Shown: positions 25,188 through 34,592 of the stretch, one piece after another | Numbering within the stretch: the first letter of the stretch is position 1 | How the letters are laid out: each line of letters opens with the position of its first letter | Source: Mesonia phycicola | GTDB lineage: Bacteria; Bacteroidota; Bacteroidia; Flavobacteriales; Flavobacteriaceae | Assembly: GCF_900141885.1 (NCBI RefSeq) | Contig: NZ_FQYY01000001.1 | Location: 310,001-374,000 of the forward strand | DNA: 64,000 nucleotides | Direction: 5' to 3' | Notes under the pieces: generated by a model | Seen by the model: only the letters and a program-made list of their open reading frames with translations | Told to the model about the DNA's origin: nothing | Database searches by the model: none | Position numbers and translations under genes: made by a program

Positions 25188-28100
25188 TTACTCTACAATC
25201 AATTTCTTTGTATAGCTCACTCCATCTGCAGTCATTTTTACTAAATAAACTCCAGTTGAAAATTCACTTGTACTTAAAGTTAATTTTCCGTTCACCATAG
25301 TATCGTTAGTTTCATATACTTTTTGACCTAGTAAACTAAATACTTCTATAGTTACATCGTTATTTACGTTTGATAAACCAATATTAAAGTAGCCTGTATT
25401 AGTTGGGTTTGGATAAATAACAAAGTTGTTATTCAAATCAAAATCTTCAACATTTAAAGTAGAGTCTACTGCAAAATTTATTTTAAATCTATCTGAAGCT
25501 ATACTCTCATCTATATTGATATCTACTTGAAACGATATAAAATTTTCACCGCCTTCTTTTAATTGAATAGTTTTCTTTAAATAGCTATCTTCTAAATAAG
25601 CTGTAAAACCTTCAAAATTTGGTACATTAATTATATATATATAATCTGAAAAGCGATATTTACTTGAATAAAATTCAATTTCATCACCTTTTTCTATCTG
25701 CCCTCTATTTTCTATACTTAAAAGGTTACCATTTTTATTTATAGCCAACATTTCATCTTGGTTATCAAACTTAATTGCATCGTGATTATCTACTTCATTA
25801 GAAAACTCACTAGAGAAGTTTATCACAAATCCATCTGCTGCATTTCCTCCATTTAAATACGCATCCCTTTCAAATAATGTTACTTGTAATAAAGAATTAT
25901 CGTTTTCAGCAACACTATAAGTAGTTGTAGTTGTTGTAGTTTCTGACTTAAAACTTTCTTCAACTTTAAAAGAAGGAGTCTGACTTGGATTTACTTCTAC
26001 AAATACTGCTTGCCAAGGTTGTATATATTTATTAGCTGTAGAACTTGATAAGTTATTAGCATTAGAATTTACATCTACTGTAACATAAGCCCCTCTTGTG
26101 TTTTGCGTAGGATCCCACACATATACAAATTGTTGATTAACACCATTTGAACTTTGTAACAAATCTTCTCCATCAATTGCTGCTTGGTAAGGATTACCTA
26201 TTAATTCAAATCCACCTGTAGCTGGAACTTGCGCTCCACTATAGTAATAATTACCTGTCATTAACTCTCCTTTAGCTCTTAAAATAGTAGCTTCTGCAAC
26301 AGCATCGTTATTTGTAACATCTATACTTCTATCTCCTCTAATCATCATACTGTAAGCTACACCAGCTTGAATTGTTTCATTGAACGTATTAGTTATTGCT
26401 TCATACGTTTGTGTATCACTATTATACTTAAAAAGAGAAGGGTTACCTGATGGAGTTGCATCTAATCCATTAGCTCCTATAGTAGAACCTGTAATGTGAG
26501 CTCCAAATCCAGGGTTTGGATTTAAATTATCACTTCTATCTAAACCTGTATTGTTTGCTCCTTCTTGCCAATTCTCGTGAATAGAAGTGGTAGTAGTTAC
26601 AGATGAAGTTACAAATCTAAAAGCTCTCTTTGCAGGTATGTATCTTTCTACAGTTACATCTCCTAAAATAGATCCATTAGTTACAGGGGCAACAATAGCT
26701 GTATTATTTAAATAACTTTTAAGTGTTAAATTATCTTGAGTAACCAACACACCATTATCAAGAGAAAGAACTCCTGTTAAATTTAACTCACCTTCTAAAA
26801 TAACTTCTTCATTATTATTTATAGTAAGACTATGTAAAGTATTGTTTTCAAAAATATTACTTGGTATAGTCTGATTTTGTTCTCCAGATAAAATTAATTC
26901 TGAACCTTCACTATCTCCCCATATATATGTGTTACTTACAGACATATTCTCACTAACTGACATAGAAAAACCATTTAATTCTAAATCTTTAGTTGAAAAA
27001 TTTTCATAGTTTTCTATTTCAATATCTTCTAGTAATATTAAATCTCTTACTGCGTTATCTGCAAATTTCAAATCATAACCACCTAGTGGATTAGGGAAAG
27101 TCCCATCTAATATCCCCGTAACATCATCCCAGTTACTTGCGTTTTTCCAATTTGAGCTATTAGTACCTACCCAGTAAATTTCATTAGCTACTTGTAATTG
27201 TTTTATATAAGGATTACGTATTGAATTATTATCAACATCTTCAACTGTTGTTTCTATCCATAAATAATTACTTGTAGAATCTAGTTCAATAGGTGTAGCA
27301 AAGTTTAAAACCACAACATTATTAGTTCCTGATTTTAAATTAGCAGAAGACAATGAACTTAGCACTGATGGAGAGTTTGAATAACCATCTCTAATAAAAG
27401 TGTTACTCGCAGAAAGATTAGATAAAGAATTAGTTAATATAGCCTCACTAAAAACAACTTCAATTGAAGTAGAAGAGATTAGGTTTACGTACATTACAAA
27501 CGGAAAATCTGTTGTCATATCTTCATACCCAATAATTTCTCCATAAATATCTAAATGTGTTCCTGTTAAATGATTATAATCTCCATTATTAGTAAAGTTT
27601 CCTGTAACATTAAGAGGTAAATCTCCAGTAACATCAGAGCCTTCTGTAATAACTACATCATTAAAACTACCTGTTTGCCCGTATTGACCATTATTATTAT
27701 TACCAATAGTAATATCTCCATCTAAAATTGTAGTACTCTCTCCAGGATCAAAAGTACCACCTCCCCAATCAAAAACTATATCATCATGAAAAGTAAGATC
27801 TCCTTCATTGGCATCAAAAGATGATTTAAAGACTGTTTCACCGTGAAACTCTATATCAGCTTGCTCTAAATCAAAAGTACTTCCACCACTAAATTCTGAA
27901 TCTCCGTGAATTTCAATATCTCCGGTACCTGCATCAAACACAGCACTACCATTAAAAACTGAAGAACCATCAATAACTAAATCTGCTTGATTTAAATCAA
28001 ATGTCAAATTTCCACTAAATTGTGAATCTCCGTAAATTTCAATATTACCAGTACCTGCATCTACCACAGCACTTCCATCAAAAACTGCAGGACCATAAAT

Positions 28101-28631
28101 AATTAAATCAGAATTATTTAAATTAAACTTTGATTGACCAGTAATATTAAAAGAAACTGAGCTACCTCCTGCTTGTCCTACTATAAACTGACCACCGTAC
28201 AAATTGGTTGCTACATTATTTAAAGTAACACCACCTATAAATTGTATACTACCAGTCCCTACATTTAAAGTTCCTTGAATTGTAGAAAAGTCATTAACAA
28301 TTACGATTCCTGTACCAACGTCTAATGTTCCACTATTTCCTATAGATAAAGTTGTAGATACATTTAACACAGCCCCATTAACAATACTTAAAGTCTGATT
28401 ATTACTACCTAAAGTTAATTGATTTACAGTAGTATTGGTACTTAATACAGGCTGGTAATTATTAGAATTAATCCAACTCACCTCTGCTGTGCCTGCAGAA
28501 GTAGGCACTCCATTAGACCAGTTTGCAGCAGTATCCCAGTCAGCACTTACAGAACCAACCCATTTTGTATATTGCGCGTTAACACCAATATATGTAAAAA
28601 TAAAAATGAATAAAAGAATAATTTTTTTCAT
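25188..28631 (-). CDS. Giant T9SS-secreted surface protein, paralogue A
   Basis: 1147 residues. Signal peptide to VNAQ (residue 20), then WVGSVSADWDTAANWSNGVP, a motif common at the start of Bacteroidota adhesin-like proteins. Residues ~60-165 are short beta-helix-like strands; 169-294 are three 42-residue repeats (FNLNNSDLIIYG at 169, FDLNQADLVIDG at 211, FDLEQADIEFHG at 253). Later come an Ig-like region (~375-480), a second W-x-NW module (YWVGTNSSNWKNASNW), and a long domain starting GSILGDVTVERYIPAKRAF. It ends in a Type A sorting domain (NNFVIYPNPTNTGYFNI, VFSLLGQKVYE, KKLIVE). No enzyme motif is visible; adhesion or matrix function is likely. Its paralogue B lies directly upstream. Confidence 0.88.
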   Translation of the reverse strand: MKKIILLFIFIFTYIGVNAQYTKWVGSVSADWDTAANWSNGVPTSAGTAEVSWINSNNYQPVLSTNTTVNQLTLGSNNQTLSIVNGAVLNVSTTLSIGNSGTLDVGTGIVIVNDFSTIQGTLNVGTGSIQFIGGVTLNNVATNLYGGQFIVGQAGGSSVSFNITGQSKFNLNNSDLIIYGPAVFDGSAVVDAGTGNIEIYGDSQFSGNLTFDLNQADLVIDGSSVFNGSAVFDAGTGDIEIHGDSEFSGGSTFDLEQADIEFHGETVFKSSFDANEGDLTFHDDIVFDWGGGTFDPGESTTILDGDITIGNNNNGQYGQTGSFNDVVITEGSDVTGDLPLNVTGNFTNNGDYNHLTGTHLDIYGEIIGYEDMTTDFPFVMYVNLISSTSIEVVFSEAILTNSLSNLSASNTFIRDGYSNSPSVLSSLSSANLKSGTNNVVVLNFATPIELDSTSNYLWIETTVEDVDNNSIRNPYIKQLQVANEIYWVGTNSSNWKNASNWDDVTGILDGTFPNPLGGYDLKFADNAVRDLILLEDIEIENYENFSTKDLELNGFSMSVSENMSVSNTYIWGDSEGSELILSGEQNQTIPSNIFENNTLHSLTINNNEEVILEGELNLTGVLSLDNGVLVTQDNLTLKSYLNNTAIVAPVTNGSILGDVTVERYIPAKRAFRFVTSSVTTTTSIHENWQEGANNTGLDRSDNLNPNPGFGAHITGSTIGANGLDATPSGNPSLFKYNSDTQTYEAITNTFNETIQAGVAYSMMIRGDRSIDVTNNDAVAEATILRAKGELMTGNYYYSGAQVPATGGFELIGNPYQAAIDGEDLLQSSNGVNQQFVYVWDPTQNTRGAYVTVDVNSNANNLSSSTANKYIQPWQAVFVEVNPSQTPSFKVEESFKSETTTTTTTYSVAENDNSLLQVTLFERDAYLNGGNAADGFVINFSSEFSNEVDNHDAIKFDNQDEMLAINKNGNLLSIENRGQIEKGDEIEFYSSKYRFSDYIYIINVPNFEGFTAYLEDSYLKKTIQLKEGGENFISFQVDINIDESIASDRFKINFAVDSTLNVEDFDLNNNFVIYPNPTNTGYFNIGLSNVNNDVTIEVFSLLGQKVYETNDTMVNGKLTLSTSEFSTGVYLVKMTADGVSYTKKLIVE
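27750..28127 (-). repeat. Three 42-residue coding repeats in paralogue A
   Basis: Residues 169-294 are three units of 42 residues. Each has two ~21-residue rungs of the pattern F-[DN]-L-x2-[AS]-D-[LI]-x-I-x-G followed by DAGTG-[ND]-IEI-x-GDS-x-FSG. The spacing is what a parallel beta helix would need. Paralogue B has only two units here. Confidence 0.8.
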
Positions 28632-28710
28632 AATAATATATATAAATACTTTTAAAACCTATTACTTTAAAGAGTTATAAAACAACTCATTAACTACTTA
28701 AATAACGGTA

Positions 28711-28718
28711 CAAAAATA
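28711..28718 (-). promoter_or_regulatory. Candidate -7 box of giant paralogue A
   Basis: TATTTTTG on the minus strand, an exact TAnnTTTG match about 80 bp before the ATG. The same octamer stands in the same relative place before paralogue B. Confidence 0.5.
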
Positions 28719-28789
28719 AATCAGAACATCTCTTTGAAATAATCTTTTCGTTGAAGTGCGATTTAATTTCGACCAAAGGAAATGGCGAG

Positions 28790-28820
28790 ATTTTAATCGA
28801 AATAAAAGGTATTTTAATCG
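28790..28820. promoter_or_regulatory. Paired ATTTTAATCG direct repeats, 21 bp apart
   Basis: ATTTTAATCG occurs at 28790-28799 and 28811-28820, start-to-start 21 bp, i.e. two helical turns, about 72 bp upstream of the -7 box. A matching pair stands before paralogue B. The layout fits a regulator that binds direct repeats, such as a LytTR protein. Confidence 0.4.
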
Positions 28821-28948
28821 GGAAACTACTTCCTTGAAATTTAGATAAACCATCAAATTGATGATGATTTTATAAATTATAGCTATAAAATTTATTAATA
28901 ATTATATATGTAATAACAATAGCACCTAAATTTTACGGAAATAGAGAT

Positions 28949-28983
28949 AAAAAAATCCTTTTACGTACATAAAAGGATTTTGG
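28949..28983 (-). terminator. Terminator of giant paralogue B
   Basis: AAATCCTTTTA (28953-28963), loop CGTACA, TAAAAGGATTT (28970-28980). On the minus strand a T run follows. It lies about 20 bp past the stop at 29003. Confidence 0.85.
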
Positions 28984-29002
28984 TTGAATAGAATTGTGGG
29001 GA

Positions 29003-32000
29003 TTATTCAACAACTAATTTTTTGGTATAGCTAATATTTTCATTTTCAACTTTTACTAGATATACTCCAGAAGAAAAAGTATTTGTAGGTAAAGTTAATT
29101 TTCCTTCTTCAAAGGTTTCTGCAGTTTCATAAACTTGTTGACCTAGTATACTATAAACTTTTACGGTTAAATCTTTTGATATATTGATATCTGAAATAGA
29201 AATATTTACATAACCTTCACTTGTTGGGTTAGGGTATAAACTTAAATTATTATTTATAAGGTAATCTTCTGTCCCAAGTGTTTCTTCTTCAAATACAATT
29301 TTAAACCTATTTGAAGCCACGCTTTCATCTACACTAGCATCTACTTGAAAAGATATAAAATTTTCAACGCCAGGTTTAAGTGCTATATATTTATCTAAAT
29401 AGCTATCATACAAATACCCTACAAAACCATTAAATACAGGAACATCTATTAAGTAAACATAGTTGGTATTACGATAAGTAGCATTAAAAAATTCAATTTC
29501 ATCTCCCGCTTTTACTAAAGCTCTGTTCTCGATGCTTAAAAGATTATCGCTATTAGAAATAGCTAACATTTCATCTAAATTGTAAAACTTAACAGCATCA
29601 TAATCATCTACACTATTTGAAAATTGATCAGAAAAATTAACTATAAATCCATCTGCTGCAGCTTCTCCATTTTGGTAAGCATCTGCTTCAAATAAACTTA
29701 CTTGTAATTTATATGTATTGTCATCTGATACACTGTAAGTAGTTGTAGTAACAGTAGTTTCTCTTTTTAATTCTTCTGTAAAATTTATGTAAGGGTAACT
29801 ACTACTCCCATTTACCTCTACAAAAGCTGCTTGCCAAGGCTGTAAATATTTATTAGCTGTAGAACTTGACATGTTGCTTGAGTTTAAGTTAGCATCTATT
29901 GTAACAAAAGCCCCTCTTGTGTTTTGCGTAGGATCCCATACATAAAAAAACTGCTTATTAATTCCTCCTGAATTTTGCAATAATTGCTGTACATCTACCG
30001 CTGCTTGGTAGGGATTACCTATTAACTCAAATGTACCAGCAGTAGCCTCCATTTGGTCGTATATAAAGAAACCTGTAGCTAACTCTCCTACAGCCTTTAA
30101 AATAGTAGGCTGTGGTGTGGTAGAATTACTTGTTACATCAATACTTCTATCTCCTCTAATCAACATTCTATAAGGCACCCCTGCTTCTAATTTTTCTGTC
30201 AACGTATTAGATATAGTTGTCCAATTTTGGGTAGCATTATCAAATTTGTACAAAGATGGATTTCCTGATGGAGTAGCATCTAAACCATTAGCTCCTATTG
30301 TTGAACCTGTGATATGCGTTCCAAATCCTGGATTAGGATTTAAATTATCTGCCTCTGTTATACCTGTATTATTTACACCTTCTTGCCAGTTATCATGAAT
30401 TGATGTTGATGTATTTACAGAAGAGGTTACAAATCTAAAAGCTCTTCTTGCTGGCATATATCTTTCTACCGTAACATTTCCTAAAATAGAACCATTGGTG
30501 ATAGGAGCAACTATAGCGGTTTTATTTAAATCACTTTTAAAAGTTAGATGATCTTGCGTATCAAAAACACCATTACTTAAACGTAAAATTCCTGTTAGGT
30601 TTAAATCTCCTTCTAACAAAACACCTTCTCCTGTATTAGCTATAGTAAGATTATCTATTGTATTATTAAAAAAAATATCTGAAGGTATTACTTGCTTTTT
30701 TTCTCCATTAAGAATCAATTTTGATGCAAGACCATTCGCAATAATTTTAGAATTAACAACATGGATATCTTCTGAAATTGAAATTGTATAACCATTAAGG
30801 TTCAAGTTTTTTGTAGAAGTATTTTTATAACTATTTACTACAATATCTTGTGGCAATACTAAATCATTTACTGCATTTTCATCAAAATATAAATTATAGC
30901 CTTCTGATGGATCTGGAAAGCTTCCACGTAAAATACCTGTGTTATCTACCCAATTACTAATATTAGTCCAACTAGAGTTATTATTACCAGACCAATAAAT
31001 ATCTCTTACTTCTTTTATTTCTTTGATGTAAGGATTTTGAATAGAATTACCACTCAAATCTTCTACATTACCGTATATCCACAAATAATTGTTATTAGAA
31101 GTTAAATCTATAGACTTATTAAATGTAAATACCAAAATATTATCTGTTCCCGTTTTTAAAGTGGCAGACATAAGCGGACTACTAATAGAGTTGGTAAACG
31201 AGCTACTTCTAATAGAAGTATTATTTGCAATGTTAGCTATAGACGCTACAGAAAGGGCTTCACTAAAAGCTACCTCTATTGTAGTATCTGTAGTAGCGGT
31301 AACATACGTAACAAAAGGAGAATCTGTGTACATATTATTATACCCTACCACGTCTCCGTAAATATCTATTGTAGTTCCTGCTAAATGTGTGTAACTTCCT
31401 TGATTGTCAAAATCTCCAGATATTGTTAAAGGCAAATCACCTTCTACCACATTTCCCGAGGTAATCAAGACATTATAAAAACTACCTGTAGACCCAGATT
31501 TACCTGTACCATTATTGCCTATAGTAATATTACCATCTAAAACAGTATTACTTTCACCAGCATCAAAAGATCCCCAATAAAAGGTTATATCATCATGAAA
31601 AATAAGAGATCCGTTACTTGCCGTAAAATAAGAATTAAACAATGTAGATCCATAAATCTCAATTTGACCTTGATTTAAGTCAAAACTAGAATTACCTGTA
31701 AAATTTGCATCTTCAGTAATACTAATTGTTCCTGTACCTGCATCAAAATCAGAAAATCCTAAAATATTTACAGAACCATATATTGATAAATTTGAAGCGT
31801 TTAAAGAAAAATCACTTGTTCCAGACATATTAAATTCAACAAGACTAGTTCCTGTATTTCCAACAGTAACTTCACCTGAAATTACATTTAAATCTGCATT
31901 AGTTAATGTTACTCCATCTTTAAACTGTAAACTCCCTCCATCAATACTGATTACACCATTAATTGTTGAGTCATCATTTACTATAACATCTCCATCACCT

Positions 32001-32314
32001 ATATCTAAAGTTGCCGAATATCCTAAAGATAGTGTTTCTGTTATTTCTAACACACCTCCATTAGCTATGGTTAAAGTTTGTCCGTTACTCCCTAACTCTA
32101 ACTCTTTAATAGTTACATTACCTGATAAAATTGGTTCTGATAAAAGTGGATTTATAAAATTAATTTCTACTTCTGAGTTACTAGTAGGAACACCATTAGT
32201 CCAATTTAAAAGATTAGTCCAATCAGAATTGATTAAACCGGTCCATCTAGTAGATTGTGCAGAGACAGTAAAACAAGTAAAAATTAGCGCAAATAATAAT
32301 AATTGTTTTTTCAT
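29003..32314 (-). CDS. Giant T9SS-secreted surface protein, paralogue B
   Basis: 1103 residues, a full-length homologue of the protein encoded just downstream. Signal peptide to VSAQ (residue 20), then RWTGLINSDWTNLLNWTNGVP; strand-rich region to ~165; two 42-residue repeats (FSLNASNLSIYG at 169, FDLNQGQIEIYG at 211); Ig-like part; second W-x-NW module (YWSGNNNSSWTNISNW); the domain starting GSILGNVTVERYMPARRAF; and a Type A sorting domain (NNLSLYPNPTSEGYVNIS, ILGQQVYE, KKLVVE). The 44-residue length difference from A is almost all one repeat. Divergence is spread over the protein, so the duplication is not recent. The function is unknown; exposure at the cell surface is well supported. Confidence 0.88.
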   Translation of the reverse strand: MKKQLLLFALIFTCFTVSAQSTRWTGLINSDWTNLLNWTNGVPTSNSEVEINFINPLLSEPILSGNVTIKELELGSNGQTLTIANGGVLEITETLSLGYSATLDIGDGDVIVNDDSTINGVISIDGGSLQFKDGVTLTNADLNVISGEVTVGNTGTSLVEFNMSGTSDFSLNASNLSIYGSVNILGFSDFDAGTGTISITEDANFTGNSSFDLNQGQIEIYGSTLFNSYFTASNGSLIFHDDITFYWGSFDAGESNTVLDGNITIGNNGTGKSGSTGSFYNVLITSGNVVEGDLPLTISGDFDNQGSYTHLAGTTIDIYGDVVGYNNMYTDSPFVTYVTATTDTTIEVAFSEALSVASIANIANNTSIRSSSFTNSISSPLMSATLKTGTDNILVFTFNKSIDLTSNNNYLWIYGNVEDLSGNSIQNPYIKEIKEVRDIYWSGNNNSSWTNISNWVDNTGILRGSFPDPSEGYNLYFDENAVNDLVLPQDIVVNSYKNTSTKNLNLNGYTISISEDIHVVNSKIIANGLASKLILNGEKKQVIPSDIFFNNTIDNLTIANTGEGVLLEGDLNLTGILRLSNGVFDTQDHLTFKSDLNKTAIVAPITNGSILGNVTVERYMPARRAFRFVTSSVNTSTSIHDNWQEGVNNTGITEADNLNPNPGFGTHITGSTIGANGLDATPSGNPSLYKFDNATQNWTTISNTLTEKLEAGVPYRMLIRGDRSIDVTSNSTTPQPTILKAVGELATGFFIYDQMEATAGTFELIGNPYQAAVDVQQLLQNSGGINKQFFYVWDPTQNTRGAFVTIDANLNSSNMSSSTANKYLQPWQAAFVEVNGSSSYPYINFTEELKRETTVTTTTYSVSDDNTYKLQVSLFEADAYQNGEAAADGFIVNFSDQFSNSVDDYDAVKFYNLDEMLAISNSDNLLSIENRALVKAGDEIEFFNATYRNTNYVYLIDVPVFNGFVGYLYDSYLDKYIALKPGVENFISFQVDASVDESVASNRFKIVFEEETLGTEDYLINNNLSLYPNPTSEGYVNISISDINISKDLTVKVYSILGQQVYETAETFEEGKLTLPTNTFSSGVYLVKVENENISYTKKLVVE
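31559..31810 (-). repeat. Two 42-residue coding repeats in paralogue B
   Basis: Residues 169-252 are two units aligned with the first and third units of paralogue A. The flanking sequence on both sides matches between the paralogues, so one unit was gained or lost. Confidence 0.75.
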
Positions 32315-32378
32315 AAACTTGCATTTTTATACCAAAAGGCTTTTATATAAATAACCAAAAAGTAGTTATTTATTAATG

Positions 32379-32386
32379 CAAAAATA
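32379..32386 (-). promoter_or_regulatory. Candidate -7 box of giant paralogue B
   Basis: TATTTTTG on the minus strand, 65 bp before the ATG. A run of seven G (minus strand; 32394-32400) lies 8-14 bp upstream of it, within the spacer to any -33 element. Confidence 0.5.
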
Positions 32387-32470
32387 ACACATACCCCCCC
32401 TTCACCCTTGAATATCAGTAAGTTTTCGATAACCTCACCAATTATTTAGACGAACAGCATATCAATGATT

Positions 32471-32499
32471 TTTTAATCGATAATTATTTCTTTTAATCT
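32471..32499. promoter_or_regulatory. Paired TTTTAATC direct repeats, 20 bp apart
   Basis: TTTTAATCG at 32471-32479 and TTTTAATCT at 32491-32499, about 85 bp upstream of the -7 box of paralogue B. They mirror the pair before paralogue A. Confidence 0.4.
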
Positions 32500-32569
32500 A
32501 AGTATTAGGTTTTATTTCACAGGGTAAATAGAGAAAAAACAAGCTCAAAAAGTAGATAATCACTTATCT

Positions 32570-33322
32570 TCACTGCTTATTATGATACATATTTAACAAA
32601 ATTGATAACAATATATAAGTAACGATAATAATTGGCAATGCTAAATATTGAAGAAAAAGAATAGCAAGCACTGAAAAAATTAAAAATAAAAACCTAAACC
32701 AGTTTTCTTTAAAATTGAAATTTTTAAACTTTAAAGCAAATAAAGGTATTTCTACATTCAGCATAAAACAGCTTAATAAAGTAATACCCAATAAAATCCA
32801 TTTATTTAAAATTAAATCTACCACCCAAAGTTCTGGCTGATATATTATTATTAATGGTAGGCTTAAAATAAAAATAGCATTTGCTGGTGTAGGTAAACCT
32901 ATAAAAGAAGAAGTTTGCCTATCATCTATATTAAACTTTGCAAGTCTGTATGCAGAAGCTAAAGTGATTAAAAGACCTAACACAGCAAATAAAGGGAAAC
33001 CAACCTCTACAATAGAAGTTGACAACCAATCTACAGGTAAGACACTATTAAAACCTACAGACTTTTTCATTAACTGAAACATAACTATGCCAGGAGCCAG
33101 ACCACTAGTTACCATATCTGCTAGAGAGTCTAACTGCAAACCTAATTCACTTTGTACTTTTAAGCTTCTTGCTGCTAACCCATCAAAAAAATCAAAAAAT
33201 ATACCCAAACCAACAAATATAGCAGCCCCCACTAAGTTATTTTGCATTGCTAAAATTACAGCTGTACAACCTGAAAGTAAATTAAATAGGGTTATAATAT
33301 TAGGTACTTGTCTCTTTAACAT
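32570..33322 (-). CDS. pssA: CDP-diacylglycerol-serine O-phosphatidyltransferase
   Basis: 250 residues, an inner-membrane enzyme that joins CDP-diacylglycerol and serine to phosphatidylserine, precursor of phosphatidylethanolamine. The CDP-alcohol phosphatidyltransferase motif is seen in full: D44-F-F-D47-G-L-A-A-R52, G61, D65 and D69 (LQLDSLADMVTSG). About seven membrane helices follow, e.g. GFPLFAVLGLLITLASAYR and WILLGITLLSCFML. VPNIITLFNLLSGC at the start is typical of the PssA subclass II. A weak hairpin (AGATAA/TTATCT) overlaps its end as a possible terminator. It is divergent from the PorV2-like gene. Confidence 0.94.
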   Translation of the reverse strand: MLKRQVPNIITLFNLLSGCTAVILAMQNNLVGAAIFVGLGIFFDFFDGLAARSLKVQSELGLQLDSLADMVTSGLAPGIVMFQLMKKSVGFNSVLPVDWLSTSIVEVGFPLFAVLGLLITLASAYRLAKFNIDDRQTSSFIGLPTPANAIFILSLPLIIIYQPELWVVDLILNKWILLGITLLSCFMLNVEIPLFALKFKNFNFKENWFRFLFLIFSVLAILFLQYLALPIIIVTYILLSILLNMYHNKQ

Positions 33323-33448
33323 GGGTTATTTTTTTAGATGTAAATGTACAAAACTTGCAGAAAGACATAAATAGTAAAGACAATATATAACAAGAATAAA
33401 AGTTTATATTATAAATTAATTAAGATATTTGCCAAAATTTAAAAGTCG

Positions 33449-34525
33449 GTGAACCGTAAATTACTATTATTCTTTATTTTTTTAGGGCCCTCTCTCTTTG
33501 CTCAAACCTTAGCAAAATACTCTAATGAGTTTTTAAACATTGGAGTAGATGCTGCTGCTTTTGGTATGGCTAATTCTGTAGTAGCAACAAGTGACGATGT
33601 TAACTCCGCATACTGGAACCCCGCTGGCCTAATGAATTTAGAAGACAATGAGGTTTCTTTAATGCACTCTAGTTATTTTGCAAACATTGCTAATTATGAT
33701 TATTTAGCGGGAGCAATGCCTATAGATGATAGAAGTACGGTTGCTTTTAGCGTAATTAGATTTGGTGTAGATAATATTATGAACACTACCCAATTAATTG
33801 ACCAAAACGGACAAATAAACTATGACAATATCACCTACTTTTCTGCTGCAGATTATGCGTTCACATTATCTTATGCCAGAAATTTATTACTTGTAGATGG
33901 TTTTAGTTACGGAGTAAATGCAAAAGTGATAAGAAGAATTATTGGAGATTTTGCTACTTCTTGGGGGGTAGGCTTTGACGCCGGATTTCAATACAAAACC
34001 GACAGAAGCGGCTGGGTATTTGGTGCTATGGCTAGAGATATCACTACCACTTATAATACGTGGACTATAGATGAAGAAGAATATAGTACTGTACAAGAAG
34101 CCATAGAAGGAGAAAACCAAGAATTACCAGAAACTACAGAAATTACTATCCCAAAACTACAACTAGGGATTGCTAAAACATTTACGGTTAGATACGATTT
34201 TGATATTAAAACAGAACTAGACCTACATATGCGTTTTGCAGAGACTAACGATATTTTTTCATCTTCAGCTATTAGCGTAACCCCTTCTTTCGGTTTTGAG
34301 GTTGGCTATATTGATTTAGTTTATTTACGTGGCGGGGTTGGTAATTTTCAAAACGTAGAACAATTTGATAATACTACAGAAGTTGGCTTTCAGCCAGGGT
34401 TTGGAATTGGTTTTAAATACAAAGGCATTCATTTAGACTATGCTTTTACAGATATAGGCGACCAAAGTGTTGCTCTTTATTCTAACGTATTCTCTTTAAA
34501 ATTAGATTGGACCTTATTCCGATAA
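33449..34525 (+). CDS. PorV2-like outer-membrane protein (T9SS-associated family)
   Basis: 358 residues; the start is GTG, giving MNRKLLLFFIFLGPSLFAQ as signal peptide. The mature start (YSNEFLNIGVDAAAFGMANSVVA) and SDDVNSAYWNPAGL are the hallmark of PorV/PorQ-family barrels, related to FadL-type proteins. The remaining sequence has repeated amphipathic strands, ending in LYSNVFSLKLDW with a terminal aromatic-rich strand as in outer-membrane barrels. PorV shuttles T9SS cargo; this protein belongs to the PorV2-type paralogues with no proven role. Its position next to two T9SS cargo genes is suggestive but not proof. Confidence 0.85.
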   Translation: MNRKLLLFFIFLGPSLFAQTLAKYSNEFLNIGVDAAAFGMANSVVATSDDVNSAYWNPAGLMNLEDNEVSLMHSSYFANIANYDYLAGAMPIDDRSTVAFSVIRFGVDNIMNTTQLIDQNGQINYDNITYFSAADYAFTLSYARNLLLVDGFSYGVNAKVIRRIIGDFATSWGVGFDAGFQYKTDRSGWVFGAMARDITTTYNTWTIDEEEYSTVQEAIEGENQELPETTEITIPKLQLGIAKTFTVRYDFDIKTELDLHMRFAETNDIFSSSAISVTPSFGFEVGYIDLVYLRGGVGNFQNVEQFDNTTEVGFQPGFGIGFKYKGIHLDYAFTDIGDQSVALYSNVFSLKLDWTLFR

Positions 34526-34565
34526 CTTTTTTCATGCTTAGCCTCTTCTTTGAATTAAGTTTTTC

Positions 34566-34573
34566 TAAATTTG
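34566..34573 (+). promoter_or_regulatory. Candidate -7 box for lnt
   Basis: TAAATTTG matches TAnnTTTG exactly, 19 bp before the lnt ATG. A TTTG lies 13 bp upstream, a shorter spacer than usual. Confidence 0.4.
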
Positions 34574-34592
34574 AAACTCTAATTCTGTTTAT

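Larger units (their letters stand above)
28632..29002. other. Intergenic region between the two giant paralogues
   Basis: It holds the -7 box of paralogue A (28711-28718), a pair of ATTTTAATCG repeats 21 bp apart (28790-28820), a short inverted repeat CATCA/TGATG (28851-28863), an AT-rich inverted repeat near 28868-28890 (TTTTATA/TATAAAA) and the terminator of paralogue B. No coding frame is credible. Confidence 0.6.

Noticed and set aside
27750-28127. Regular repeats in AT-rich DNA considered as a CRISPR or satellite array
   Set aside because: The period of 126 bp keeps the reading frame and the protein pattern; there are no short identical repeats with unique spacers.
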